DNA of 64,000 nt from Streptomyces antnestii. GTDB lineage: Bacteria; Actinomycetota; Actinomycetes; Streptomycetales; Streptomycetaceae. The number at the start of each line of letters is the position of its first letter. Within the stretch, counting starts at the first letter, position 1. Both the position numbers and the translations under genes were made by a program. A model generated the notes under the pieces. It was not told the origin of the DNA, searched no databases, and worked only from the letters and a program-made list of their open reading frames with translations. Shown here in pieces: positions 8,420-17,946 of the stretch. Where the stretch lies: assembly GCF_004005495.1 (NCBI RefSeq), contig NZ_RZYA01000014.1, forward strand, positions 1 through 64,000, given 5' to 3'.

Positions 8420-11400
8420 TCAGGAAAAGAGGCCTGTCGCCCGTGTAGGCGGTTGGCGTGTGAACGAACTGTAAAGGATTGGCTCGGCCTCAGCCCGGGG
8501 CTGGGGTGCTCGCTGCCGCTGCCGGCGAAGCAATGCGGCGTCCCGCGCCGCCTCATCGGCCAGGTGGCGCTGCGGCGCCTGGGCGATGATCTTCTGGCGC
8601 AACTGCTGCTCGGCTTTCAATTGGTCAGCGGCCGTGCGCAGATCGCTGGCCCTGGCTCGCAATTCGAGCGCCTCCGTCCGGGCCTGCTGCGCGGCCTCGG
8701 CCCGAGCGGTGTCGACCTGTGCGGCAAGGACGGGCAGATGCGCACGCATCGCGGCGAACTGATGCCGCATCACCGTCACGTCGTCGGGTGCCTCGCCGAG
8801 TCCGCCGTGAGCGCGAAGGGACTCGGCGTACGGGGATGAGTGCAGTGTTTGCCATGCCTGCCGCCGGGCCTGCGTGGCCGCGCGTTCGGCGCGCTGCTGC
8901 TCCTCACTCGCGTCGGTCAGCTGTCGCGCGTATTGGATGAGCAGGCTGTGCTGTTCGGCGCGGGACGTGCCGGCGAGCCGCAGCGCGATCCGGCCTCGGC
9001 CGGAGGCTGTCTCGATCTTCTCCTTGATGTCCTTGGCCTGCTCGGCGGTGGTCGCCGCACCGCCGGCGATGTCGGCTTCCCGCTGTGCCTGTTCGGCGAG
9101 CTGATCGGCTACGGCAAGGACGGCGGCCGCGGCCTGGGCGGTGCGCTGCCCGGCGCTGGGGTTTTCGGCCGCGGCAGCTGCCGCTTCCTGGGCCTGACGG
9201 GTCTGCTCGTCGGCGGCGTGCTCGGTGGTTGCTGCCGCGCGCAGCGTCGTCGCCAGGCGGCGTGCCTCCAACTGCGCGGTGGACAGGGCGCCGTACGGGC
9301 GTGCCTGGCGGTCAGTCCAGGCCGGGAACGCCACCTCGCCCTCAGCCGGTCGCGGCACCGCGACGGGCTCGGGAGCGGCCCGCAGCTGGTCGCTGACCAT
9401 GGTGTCGGCGCGGTCCTGCCGCAGCAGCGTTGCGTACGCCTGCAGGGCCCGGTCGAGGGCCTCGGCGTCGTCGCGGGGCTCGCCGAGCTGGGCCCGGGTT
9501 TCCGCGTCCTCGAGCGCCTCGGTCGGCAGCCACAGGTGGTTGGCGGTGCGGGCGCGGGTGATGCCGGGGTAGAGGGCGTACGCGTTCGCGCCCAGCCCGT
9601 ACACCAGGGCAGTGTCCGTGGTCAGGCCCTGGGAGGCGGCGATCGTCATCGCGTACCCGAGGGAGAGCGCGCCGCCAGTGAAATCGCCGACGCTCAGCCA
9701 GGCCTGCCCAAACCCGGTGGTGCCATCGGGGTCTTTGCGACGCCAGGCGATCTGCACCTGATGGTCGTCGGAGATGTCGGTGACGACAGCTCGGTAGCCG
9801 TTGAGGACGTCGGGGCCGGCGCCGCGTCGGGAGCGGTAGTCGTTGGCGCGTACTCGGACGATGTCGCCGACGGCCAGGGTGAGGTGGCCGCCGCCGGGCA
9901 GGGCGTAGCGGTGCTCGCGGCCGAGTTCGCCCGCCGCCCGACGCAGCGACTGGGCGCCTGTGTTCAACAGCGCGGCGTCGTGGTTGCGGGCGGCCAGGAC
10001 GACCAGGTTGTCGACCACGTCGCATGCGTCGCCCCAGCGGCTCCGGGTCTCGTTCCAGGCGGTGAGCATGCCGCGGCTCGCGTCGTCGGCGCTGTCGGTG
10101 GCGTGCACCCGGCCGCGGTCGGCCAGGAGGTTCAGGGCCTGCTCGCGGGAGCCGGTGCGCCAGATCTCCAGCGCGGCGCGTTCACCGGCGTCCTGCTGCC
10201 GCCGGTTGGTGGTGAGCGTCTCGCCGCCGACCAGGCGGTGCACCTAGGCGAATCCGCCGCCGGGTCCGATCGCCTGTAGCTGCTGCGGGTCGCCGATGCC
10301 GATGACCTTGGTGCCGGTGCGGGCGGCCTCGGTGAGCAGGACGGCCAGGGACCGGTCGTCGGTCATCACCGCCTCGTCCAGGACCAGGACGTCGATGCCC
10401 GTCAGCCCGTCGCCGCCGTGGATGCGCTGCAGCCAGGCGGCCACGGTGCGCGAGGGGATGCCGGAGCCCTCGTACAGGTTCTGCGCGGCGACCGCGGACA
10501 GAGAGGCGCCGGCGTAGGTGAGGCCGACGCCGTCCCAGCCGACCCGACAGGCCTCCATCAGGCTCGTCTTGCCCGATCCGGCAACGCCGATCACAGCGTC
10601 CACGCCGTGCCCGGCCGTCAGCAGCCGTTCGACCACGCGCCGCTGCTCGCCGCCGAGAGTGAATCCGGCGCTCACCTCGAACACGGAGAGCGCGGCCGCC
10701 GCCTGATCCGCACTCAGGCGGGCGGAGCCGTCGGCGTACCTGTTCCGGGCCTGGTCAACGATGGTCCGCTCGGCCCGCAGGATGTCGAGGGTGGTGTACC
10801 GCTCGGTGTGCTCCATCAGCTGCGAGCCGCGTGGCGGCAGCGCCTTGGCGTACCCCTGCACCCCGAGGACCCGCAGGGCCAGGTCCTCCAGTTCCTCACT
10901 CCTGACCCCGTACCGGCAGGCGTCGGCGACCCGGGCGAGCAGCTGCGCGGTGCTGAACTCCTTGTCGAAGGCGGTCAGTCCGTGGCGCGGGTCGAAGACC
11001 TCCTGCGCGATCTCCTCGGGCGAAGGGGTACGCGGGCCCTGAGGCCCATCGGCGCGCAAGCCTCCGTCGGGCCCGGGCGGTTCGGGGGCTGCTGCCCGGA
11101 TCAGCTCGTCGACGTCGTAGCCGAGTTCCTCCGCGCGCCGGCGCCAACCGTCACGGAGGTCGAGGCGTCCGGTGTCGTGCTTGGCATGCCGAGTCTCGGC
11201 CGACACCCGTAGCTTCTCCTCGCGGCTCGCGGCTCGCGGCTCGCGTCCGCGCCGGCGATGGCGTCGACCTGGGCAGCGCGACGGGAGTAGTGGTCGCGCA
11301 GCGGCTCGGGGATCCCCTCGACCTCCCAGGCGCCTGTACGCGGCGAGCGGGCGTAGCGCATGCCGAGCCGCTCATGGGCCAGCGCGCGCACGCGCCCCTT

Positions 11401-12295
11401 GAACAGGGCGTCGAATGCCTTCGCATGCCGGTGAAGGTCCATGCCGCCGTTCGCGATGGCCCTCCATGTCCCGTCCTCGCAACGGGCCATGTTCACGATG
11501 ACGAAGTGGACGTGGAGGTGAGGGTCGCCGGGGGTGTCGTCGACCGGGCGCGCCGACTGGTGCTCCACGCTCCAGCCGAGCAGTCCGCCGGTGGCGATGC
11601 GCTGCAGCGTGCCGTCCTCGCTCGCCAGGCCGTAGCCGATCCATTTCTCCAGCTCGGCGAACGCCTCACGTTTCGCCTGATGGACCAGGTCACGGAACTC
11701 TTGCTCCCGCAGCTCTCCGAGCAACGCTCACGTAGTGGAGTCACTTTTCGGCAGGTCGGCGACGATGTCGTAGGCGCGGATGCGGATGCTGACTCGCTCG
11801 GCTTCATGAGCGCGCGCCTCGGCGAGTTCGTCGGCGTCGTAGATGTCGTCCAGGGCGAGTCCGGCCGCGCGGGCGATGCGGTGCAGCGAGTCGACTTGCA
11901 ACCGGTGACGCTCGCCTTTCTGGTGCACCATCCGGGCGAGCGTCGCGTACTTCGCCGCCTGCTTCGGCTTCCCGGCGAACAGGTCGGCCGACTCCCGGCC
12001 TGCCCTCTCGGCGGCCGCCTCGATCGCTTCCACGAGCCGCGCGCCGACCAGCTGCGCGCGGGTGAGCACGCAGCTCGGGGCTCACCAACTGCTCGCCGGT
12101 GACCGGGTGGACTCCATTGGTCAGCGCGCGGGCGGCCCGCTTGCCCGCCTCGTCCAGGGGAGCACCGGAGGTCTGACCGACCGCGGCGAGGCCTTCGCCG
12201 ATCCACACGAGGGCGCCGTCCATGCGGTAGTCGATCTGGTCGCCGACGGCGGTCGGCCGACCTTCCCCGGCGAGGCCTTCGCCATCGTGCTGCAC
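8420..12295 (-). pseudogene. Conjugative MobF relaxase-helicase (TraA-like), multiply disrupted
   Basis: Joined fragments give about 1,290 residues. The relaxase domain has the triad DPHLHVHFVIVN and WRAIANGGMDLHRHAKAFD. The helicase has Walker A GVAGSGKTSLM, Walker B DVLVLDEA and GDPQQLQAIGPGGGFA, then VHRLVGGETLTTNRRQ, followed by a long Ala/Gln-rich coiled coil. Lesions from 5' to 3' are: a frame change near 12051-12066 in a GC-dinucleotide run; an in-frame TGA at 11728; a frame change at 11219-11245 caused by a heptamer present three times instead of once; and an in-frame TAG at 10244, where a Glu is expected. MobF proteins nick and unwind DNA for conjugation; this copy is dead and marks a decayed conjugative element. 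No coupling protein or traB-like gene is seen. Confidence 0.85.
11219..11245. repeat. Tandem heptamer (CGCGGCT)x3 disrupting the relaxase
   Basis: Three perfect head-to-tail copies of CGCGGCT span 11221-11241, flanked by partial copies. With one copy the reading frame joins DASREEKLRVSAETRHAKHD without a break. With three copies the frame is lost (14 extra bases). Confidence 0.85.
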
Positions 12296-12327
12296 GTAGC
12301 AACCCGTGCATTCCCTTGTTCTGCGGG

Positions 12328-13179
12328 TCAGCCCAGGGCGTCAATGGCCTTCACGATCAGACCTCGCGCGTCCGCGTCATAGACGGCCATGCTGCGGAGC
12401 CGCTCGAACGTCTCCAGATACTGTGCGACCTCGCCGGGCTGCGTCACGTTGACCTCGGCGGACACCAGCTCGACCGAGACGAGCTGGTCGTCGTAGATGT
12501 GGAACGTCTCTTCGGGCCAGTGCGAACGTCTGGTTGTCATCGGGATGATGCCCGGGGAGACAGCTGGCAGTGCGCCCGCGGTGAGGAGGTAGCCGAGCTG
12601 CGCGGCCATGGCAGCAGGGTCGGCCACCTGGCAGTACAGCACCGGCTCTTCAACCACCACGACGAACCGGTGCCCCTGTTCGTGGACGATGCGCGAGCGC
12701 TCGATCCTGGCGTGTGCGGCCTCTGCGCTGTCGTCCTCGGGCAGGTGGTGAACGCTCGCCGCCATGCCGAGGACGGCGAGCGCGTAGCCCTCCGTCTGGA
12801 GCAGGCCGGGCACGAGGCTCGAGGAGTAGATACGGAAGCATTCCGTCTCGCGGAAGGTCCGCGTGCGGCTCTCTTGGATGTGCCGCAGCCCGGTGCGGAC
12901 CTGGTCGCGCCACTGCCGGTACATCGATTCGGCATTGAAGGACTGGATGAAAAGGTCCTGCGCCTGGTCCTCCGCACGGACGGCGGCGAAAAAGAGGCGG
13001 ATGTCGGTCGCTGAGGGCCCGGTGAGGGCGTTCTCGATACGGGACGTCTTGGAGTAGTGCCAGTTGAACGCGGCAGCCAACTGCATGACAGTCAGGCCGG
13101 CTTCCTTACGAAGGTCGCGCAGGCGATGGGCGACGGCTTAACGCGCGGCCTGGGCAGATGAGGAAGGCGAGGCGGGCAT
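12328..13179 (-). pseudogene. XRE regulator with DUF5753 (Scr1-type), nonsense codon at position 14
   Basis: ATG at 13179 opens MPASPSSSAQAAR, then TAA (13138-13140), then AVAHRLRDLRKEAGLTV and QLAAAFNWHYSKTSRIEN. The latter is the HTH of the Streptomyces XRE/DUF5753 family, and the reading frame is preserved on both sides of the stop. The C-terminal ligand-like domain (residues about 100-280) is intact: FRIYSSSLVPGLLQTEGYA, ERSRIVHEQGHRFVVVVEE, and YDADARGLIVKAIDAL. An internal ATG at 13086 gives an open frame but would remove the first HTH helix. These regulators usually pair with a small DUF397/DUF6879 partner, which is also damaged here. Confidence 0.75.
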
Positions 13180-13204
13180 GGGGTTGGCTGCCGGTGCTTT
13201 CTGC

Positions 13205-13495
13205 TCAGCGGATCTGGTAGCGGTCGTGAGGGACGGCGCGGCTCCAGACCGCGTCGAAAGCCTCGGCGCACAGCTTCGCGGCGGCGCGGTCCTCGGAGGT
13301 CTCGTGGCCGACCATGGCCCCGCTACGGGAGAAGTGGCCCCACCGGATCACTTGGTCGTCGAACAGCCAGAAGTCGTTTCCGGGCAGCGCGATGTCCGAG
13401 GCTCGCCGGCGTGGGAGCCAGCGCACCTGCCTGTCTCCGATCACGCGATGTGCATTCCTTTGCATCACGGTCAGGCAGACGGGTGCGGCGGTCAA
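13205..13495 (-). pseudogene. DUF6879 family protein, N-terminally truncated
   Basis: Residues 22-96 read DRQVRWLPRRRASDIALP, then NDFWLFDDQVIRWGHFS and CAEAFDAVWSRAVPHD. This is the conserved C-terminal part of DUF6879 proteins, which are normally about 170-190 residues long. The first 20 residues look unrelated, so roughly 80 residues of the family N-terminus are missing. DUF6879 genes often sit beside XRE/DUF5753 regulators, as here. The function of the family is not established; a role in a regulator-partner pair is inferred from context. Confidence 0.6.
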
Positions 13496-13657
13496 GGGCG
13501 TGAACAGGACATGTGCTCAGCTAAAGACGCCATCCTGCAAACATCTGCACATCCCTGGCTGTACTGCACATCACGTGCCTAGCGTCGGGAAGCACAACAA
13601 AGCCCGGCGGCCGCGCGAACGGCCCCGGGGTCGGCCGACACCACCAGGAGCGTCGAC

Positions 13658-14018
13658 ATGGCCGAGACTACGGGCCACATCACATCGGCAAAAGGCGGGG
13701 CGGTCCTCGTCGAGGATCCTCTTACGCCGCTGCTGCCCGCCCCTGAAGCGCTCACCCAGCCTCAGATCCGGGGGCGAGACTGCGCATGGTGTGCCGTCAC
13801 CCTCGGCGCCGGTTCGGGCATCGACCTCGGTGAACGCAATGTCTTTCCACGACACGGTGGCCCGCTGGTTCCCCCGCAGTTGCCAGCCCTGTGCCCTCCA
13901 GCGCATCTATCCGGCGCAGCTCGACCACACGCGGAACTGCGAGCAGTGCACCGACGATCCGACGGTCTGCACTCACGGCACATGGCTGCGACTCGTGATG
14001 CGGCAGACCCGGCGATGA
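13658..14018 (+). pseudogene. Small Cys-rich protein gene with a frameshift
   Basis: The first frame reads MAETTGHITSAKGGAVLVED to RGRDCAWCAVTLGAGSG and DLGERNV. The homologous continuation is in another frame: SFHDTVARWFPRSCQPCALQ, LDHTRNCEQCTDDPTVC, LRLVMRQTRR and a stop at 14018. Joining them near 13842 requires restoring two bases. The product would have four CxxC-like pairs, suggesting a zinc-binding protein. Similar proteins are frequent beside XRE/DUF397 modules in Streptomyces. Function unknown. Confidence 0.6.
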
Positions 14019-14218
14019 GCACGACGCGAGACACGTCGGCGCGACATGTGGAAATCCCCGGCATCTGCTTCATCCGGCAACCCGAAGGCGTACTGCGCTG
14101 CACCCTGCCGGCCGACCACTGTGGCGAACACCGGCACTACTACAGCGGCGAGCTCCACAACGGCGCGCGTGCCGGTACGAGTTGGCCGCGCCGGCCGCGC
14201 GAGACGCAGGCCGACTGA
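14015..14218 (+). CDS. Small Cys/His-containing protein (67 residues)
   Basis: ATG at 14015 overlaps the TGA of the preceding gene (ATGA), a sign of translational coupling. The product contains ICFIRQPEGVLRCTLPADHC followed by GEHRHYYSGEL, i.e. C-x11-C-x6-C then a His cluster, which could bind a metal. Short proteins of this type are common next to XRE/DUF397 modules. No function is known. The frame is intact. Confidence 0.5.
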   Translation: MSTTRDTSARHVEIPGICFIRQPEGVLRCTLPADHCGEHRHYYSGELHNGARAGTSWPRRPRETQAD

Positions 14219-14606
14219 AGACTCAAGACTCCCGCCGCCGGGTGCTTGGAGGTGACCGGCGGCAGGAAGGGGCGCTCCGCTTCATGGCGGGAGCGGGGCG
14301 CCATCTTGTTGGCTCGCCCCGCCAAGACGCGCATACGTCGTAAGTGCGTTTTTGAGATCCCAAGAAACGCAGGTCAAAGGCGCACTGTGAAGGGTGGGGC
14401 AGAAGTTGCCGTTCCGTGGAAGCGTCACGGTGACGCCAGTCCGCGACGGAACTGAGGTCCGTTTCACGCGGATACGCCGGAAAGGCCGATGATCACGGTG
14501 GAACCCGCCTTCTTCCAGGTGGCCCCAGCTACCAGTACAGCCCCCATGGTCGTGGCCGAGCAAGACCGCAGCGAAGACCTGCCGGGGATCTCAAACACTC
14601 ACTGTC
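14219..14606. other. Intergenic region with a weak hairpin
   Basis: No gene can be supported here. GCGGGGCG at about 14293 and CGCCCCGC at about 14315 could form an 8-bp stem and act as a terminator for the small Cys/His gene. The rest shows no repeat or RNA gene that I recognise. Confidence 0.3.
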
Positions 14607-14693
14607 CTGTCTCATCGAAGTTAGTCCTTCGCGTGCTGCTGACCTGCGTGGACTGGGTTGGGTGAGACGCGTGGACTCGATTCGTTGAGACAG
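14607..14693. repeat. Short inverted-repeat element (87 bp)
   Basis: The arms 14607-14627 (starting CTGTCTCATCGAA) and 14673-14693 (ending TTCGTTGAGACAG) match in inverted orientation at 17 of 21 positions. It lies just past the stop of the DUF6188 gene, so it may be a terminator, but the outermost CTGTCTCA also resembles an IS or MITE end. Confidence 0.4.
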
Positions 14694-14730
14694 ACCGCGA
14701 GTCTCGTGCCTGCCGCATCGTGTGTCGAGG

Positions 14731-15138
14731 CTAGGACTCGCTCGCTCCTGAGTGGGTCCAGACGGCGAGGTCGCCTCCAGGCAGCGATACGAAGCTCCAT
14801 CCTGCCGGGCCCGTGACCTGCCACGCTTCGAAGGACGGATCTGACGAGCAGTTCAGGTGGTGTCCTGTGTCGAAAACGAGACGCAGCGTACCGGATTTGA
14901 CCGCGACCGCCGACAGGACCTTCGCTCCGAAGAGTGCGAGGGCCGCTGCGACGTCCTGCGATTCCGGGTTCAGGAGCACGGACGGGTTGGCATGGACTGT
15001 CCCGTGCGAGAGGTTGACGGGTGCTTCCAGTGCGATTTCCCAGTCCGAGTCGAGGGCCAGCACGAGCCGGAAGTCCACGCTGATCCTGGTGACGCTCATC
15101 CCGCGAAGGTTCAGGATCCACCGGTCCTCATGTTCCAC
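14731..15138 (-). CDS. DUF6188 family protein
   Basis: The 135-residue product has RWILNLRGMSVTRISVDF near the start, then LALDSDWEIALEAPV, HANPSVLLNPE, and a C-terminal AWQVTGPAGWSFVSLPGGDL. This is the usual pattern of DUF6188, a small actinobacterial family of unknown function. I chose the GTG at 15138 because GAAGAGAG lies 5 bases upstream and the family starts just before the RWIL motif; an ATG at 15195 would add 19 unconserved residues. The gene stands alone. Confidence 0.65.
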   Translation of the reverse strand: MEHEDRWILNLRGMSVTRISVDFRLVLALDSDWEIALEAPVNLSHGTVHANPSVLLNPESQDVAAALALFGAKVLSAVAVKSGTLRLVFDTGHHLNCSSDPSFEAWQVTGPAGWSFVSLPGGDLAVWTHSGASES

Positions 15139-15241
15139 GGGACTCTCTTCAGTACTCACTACTGCACTTTGGCTGATTCGACACTCGAGAGCCATGGGAT
15201 TTCCAGTGCCAGAGCGGCATGGCTAGAACTATGTTCCGGCT

Positions 15242-15503
15242 GTGGACAACGAGCAGATCACTATCAAGCTCACCTCTGATGAGGCCCTGGTCCTGTCGGA
15301 CTGGCTGGAGCGAGTGCAGATGACGGACCTCAGCAGTCTTGCGGACGATGAAGCGGTGTGGGCTCCCATCCACCGGTTCGCGGGAACACTGGAGAAGGCC
15401 CCCCGGAATCTTCGCAGCGGACTACTCGGAGCGCCTAGAGGCGGCGCGTTGCCGCCTTCACCCCTCCGCGGATGGTGACAGTGAGCGGAACAGCTCTGAG
15501 TAA
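15242..15503 (+). pseudogene. Small conserved hypothetical protein, frameshifted in a C6 run
   Basis: From GTG 15242 the product reads MDNEQITIKLTSDEALVLSD, WLERVQMTDLSSLADDEAVW, APIHRFAGTLEKA. After a run of six C (about 15401-15406) the family-like continuation FAADYSERLEAARCRLHPS is in another frame and ends at TAA 15501. Removing one C restores one frame of about 86 residues. I recognise the family as a common Streptomyces small protein without known function. Homopolymer slippage, phase variation or a sequencing error could each explain it. Confidence 0.6.
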
Positions 15504-15800
15504 ATTTGGGTGAATCGCCCACGTTCACTGCGAACGGATACTCACTCAGCCACATGCGGTTGGCTAATGGCGGATCCTCCGTCTGCTGGGCGAGGATTTC
15601 ACCCTTGCCGTCCACCCTTACGAAGGGGGCGCCGTATGGGAGGCCGCCCCTCGGGCGTGCAGCTCCTCACGCACCGTGGTCATCCCCGGTACGTCGTCGT
15701 AGGTCGACCGTGGAAGCCGTGGCACCGATGCGCGCATACCTCAAGCACAGCATGGGCATCATGAGGCGTCCGCACGCAACTGGCAGTAGGGGGAAGCAAG
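15504..15800. other. Intergenic stretch with possible gene remnant
   Basis: About 300 bases without a supported gene. One plus-strand frame between 15590 and 15690 reads LLGEDFTLAVHPYEGGAVWE, which looks protein-like but is bounded by stops. It may be a remnant of a small plasmid or phage gene. AGGGGGAAG at about 15788 is the ribosome binding site for the next gene. Confidence 0.3.
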
Positions 15801-16826
15801 TTGATGCTCAGACACCGCACGTCCGCGATCGTTCGGGCAGCGGCAACGGGGGCAGCGGCGGTGCTCGTCGCACTGACGATTCAGGCCGCACCGGCGGCGG
15901 CCGACCCGGACACCTGCGGGTATCAGGTGGGTGGCGACATCCTCGCCAAGTACAACGAGTACCACGGCCGGGAAGGAGTCCTGGGCTGCCCCACATCCGA
16001 CGAGCTGACCACGCCGGACGGAAGGGGCCGCTACAACACCTTCGACGGCGGATCGATCTACTGGACCCCGGAGACCGGAGCGCACCCGGTGTGGGGAGCC
16101 ATCCGTGACAAGTGGGCGCAGGAAGGATGGGAGGCCGGACGTCTCGGCTACCCCAAGACGGATGAGCTGACCAACCCCGATGGAGAGGGCAAGCGCCAGG
16201 AGTTCGAGAACGGCACCTACTACTGGAACCCCTTCTCCAACGGCGCTCACGCCGTCTCCGGAAAAATCGGCTGGGTCTGGGGCAACTACAAGTGGGAGGC
16301 CGGAGACTTCGGCTACCCCACTTCTGACCGGTCGTGGGACAGCGACAACAAGGAGTGGGTGCAGAAGTTCTCGAACCATCGCTCGATCTTCTGGAACCCT
16401 GAGGGCAACGACATCGAAGGATGCCGACACGAGTGCGTCGGCTACTTTGGCGTCGTGCCGGACGACCCGGAGTCCCGCGCCACCGACCTGATCAACGAGA
16501 CGCGCATCGAGATCCCGATGAGCGACTGGCAGAACACCTTCGTCGTGCGGGCGTGGCCCACGCTGAAGGGTCGAACCGGCGGCAAGGTACTCGCGCCGGC
16601 GGAGTGGGACCAGGCGTGGCAACGCGTGCCCAAGCCGTGGGCGTGGACGGACGCCAAAGAAAGCTCCATCTACAAGCAGTTCGTCTGCCACGTCGCTTTC
16701 TCCGCTCCCAAGCCGGGCGGCGGATGGACCGGCGGCGAATCGTGGGACCTGGAGTCCTGGCGCTCTGACCTGTCCTGGCTGAAGGTCATGAACCCGCTGC
16801 TCAACGACAAGTGCAACTGGGACTAA
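15801..16826 (+). CDS. Secreted LGFP-repeat protein with DUF2599-like C-terminus
   Basis: The 341-residue precursor has a Sec signal peptide ending AAPAAADPD near residue 35. Three LGFP-type repeats follow, each with a GxLGxPxxDE core: GVLGCPTSDE, GRLGYPKTDELTNPDGEG and GDFGYPTSDRSW. LGFP repeats are thought to bind cell-wall arabinogalactan or related glycans. The last 120 residues (ETRIEIPMSDWQNTFVVRAW...) resemble DUF2599. Four Cys remain after the signal. The TTG at 15801 or ATG at 15804 are both possible starts; they differ by one residue. Likely cell-envelope associated; role unproven. Confidence 0.75.
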   Translation: MMLRHRTSAIVRAAATGAAAVLVALTIQAAPAAADPDTCGYQVGGDILAKYNEYHGREGVLGCPTSDELTTPDGRGRYNTFDGGSIYWTPETGAHPVWGAIRDKWAQEGWEAGRLGYPKTDELTNPDGEGKRQEFENGTYYWNPFSNGAHAVSGKIGWVWGNYKWEAGDFGYPTSDRSWDSDNKEWVQKFSNHRSIFWNPEGNDIEGCRHECVGYFGVVPDDPESRATDLINETRIEIPMSDWQNTFVVRAWPTLKGRTGGKVLAPAEWDQAWQRVPKPWAWTDAKESSIYKQFVCHVAFSAPKPGGGWTGGESWDLESWRSDLSWLKVMNPLLNDKCNWD

Positions 16827-16842
16827 CCGCCCGCTGTGCGTC

Positions 16843-16872
16843 GGGCGCCCGGCCGTCACAGGCCGGGCGCCC
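16843..16872. terminator. Rho-independent-type hairpin
   Basis: GGGCGCCCGGCC and GGCCGGGCGCCC form a perfect 12-bp stem around a 6-base loop (GTCACA). It lies 17 bases after the LGFP gene stop and just before the integrase remnant stop, so it can serve both converging units. Confidence 0.75.
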
Positions 16873-16877
16873 TCGGC

Positions 16878-17133
16878 TCATAGACCGATCCCGATCAGGG
16901 CGTTGTCTTCCCACATGCCGCCCTCCTCGATGTATCCCTCCAGCGTCGGGGATCCGGGCCGGTGGGGCGGACTGGCGGGCGATGATCTTTCGGTCGATTC
17001 CGTTGCGGGCTGCTTCGGTGATGACGCCGCGGCGGGCGGAGTGCCCGGTGTGCTTCACGCCGCATCCGGCGTCTTCACTGCACTTGGCGACGATCGCTCC
17101 GATGGACTTGGGGTGCAGTGGCTGAAGCAGCAC
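16878..17133 (-). pseudogene. Tyrosine recombinase (phage/ICE integrase) C-terminal remnant
   Basis: Residues VKHTGHSARRGVITEAARNG and IDRKIIARQS carry the H-x-x-R part of the tyrosine recombinase active site. After a frameshift near 16965 the tail continues as RPGSPTLEGYIEEGGMWEDN and ends at TGA 16878. Everything upstream of the last third is missing, and the catalytic Tyr is not in a normal position. This is a dead integrase, consistent with a decayed integrated conjugative or phage element shared with the relaxase remnant. Confidence 0.7.
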
Positions 17134-17190
17134 GACAGCGGCCCCACTCCTCCCTCACCGCAAAGGGCAGGAAGAGCGGGGCCGGGAGGT

Positions 17191-17703
17191 TCAGCCCGCG
17201 TGTTCGGTCGGGCGGGCGAAGTCCTGGAGCAGCGTGTGGAGTTGCTCCCTGTCCTTCTGTTCGGCCGTCTCGAGCATCTCCCTGAGAACGTCCAGGGCTT
17301 TGGCCGTTCCGGCCTTGTCCCAGATCTGCTTGTTCATGATGCGGACGGAGGCCGCGTGGGCGGTCTCGTCCATCATCTTGCCGAGGTGCATCGCGATGAA
17401 CGGGCCGTTGTCGTAGGGCAGCGGCTTGCCCTGCTTCACCTTCTCCTCGGAAGGCTTCGTCCCATGGACGTCAGGGGCGACGCCGGTGGAGTGCCGGGGC
17501 TCGGGGACGTTGTCCGGAGACATCGTCGCCGGTGCCGGAGCTGAGGGCTCCGGCCTCGCCCGGCCCTCGCTGGGAGCGTGCGCCGCGTCCTCATTCTTTA
17601 CCGCGGTAAAGCTCGGCGCCTCCGAAGCGGCGGTCTGAGGCTGGTGCTCCTGCGGTGCATGCGTGCGCTCGGCCCGCTTCGGCTTCTCCTCGACCCGCGC
17701 CAC
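17191..17703 (-). CDS. Hypothetical protein with Pro-rich N-terminus
   Basis: The conserved-looking part is the last 75 residues: PYDNGPFIAMHLGKMMDETA, ASVRIMNKQIWDKAGTAKAL, DVLREMLETAEQKDREQLHT. It is predicted helical with charged heptads. Before it lies a low-complexity Pro/Ala/Glu segment. The GTG at 17703 (MARVEEKPKRAERTH) is a tentative start; an internal ATG at 17523 gives 110 residues. I do not recognise the family, but plasmid-encoded partition or spread accessory proteins often look like this. Upstream 17704-17946 shows only shuffled frames. Confidence 0.45.
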   Translation of the reverse strand: MARVEEKPKRAERTHAPQEHQPQTAASEAPSFTAVKNEDAAHAPSEGRARPEPSAPAPATMSPDNVPEPRHSTGVAPDVHGTKPSEEKVKQGKPLPYDNGPFIAMHLGKMMDETAHAASVRIMNKQIWDKAGTAKALDVLREMLETAEQKDREQLHTLLQDFARPTEHAG

Positions 17704-17946
17704 CAGCCGCGCTTCCCAGGCGGTTGCCGATCGCCTCAAACGGGGTGCCGGTAAGAACCGTGTAACCAGCCGCAAACGGCGGTGATCTTGTGGATGGTTC
17801 ACCCGTTTGGGTGAGTCCGGGGTCGCACAACTGCGGTAGGACCACGGCCCGGCCTGGTACGCCGCGCTGCTGCTGGCGCAGGCTCGAGGAGGGGAGGGCG
17901 CGTGATCTCGATGCCGCCGCACCGTACGAAGGGGCCCGGCGCACTC

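Noticed and set aside
8840..10279. 479-codon plus-strand frame opposite the relaxase C-terminal half
   Set aside because: Gly/Val-rich antisense shadow of a coiled-coil coding region.
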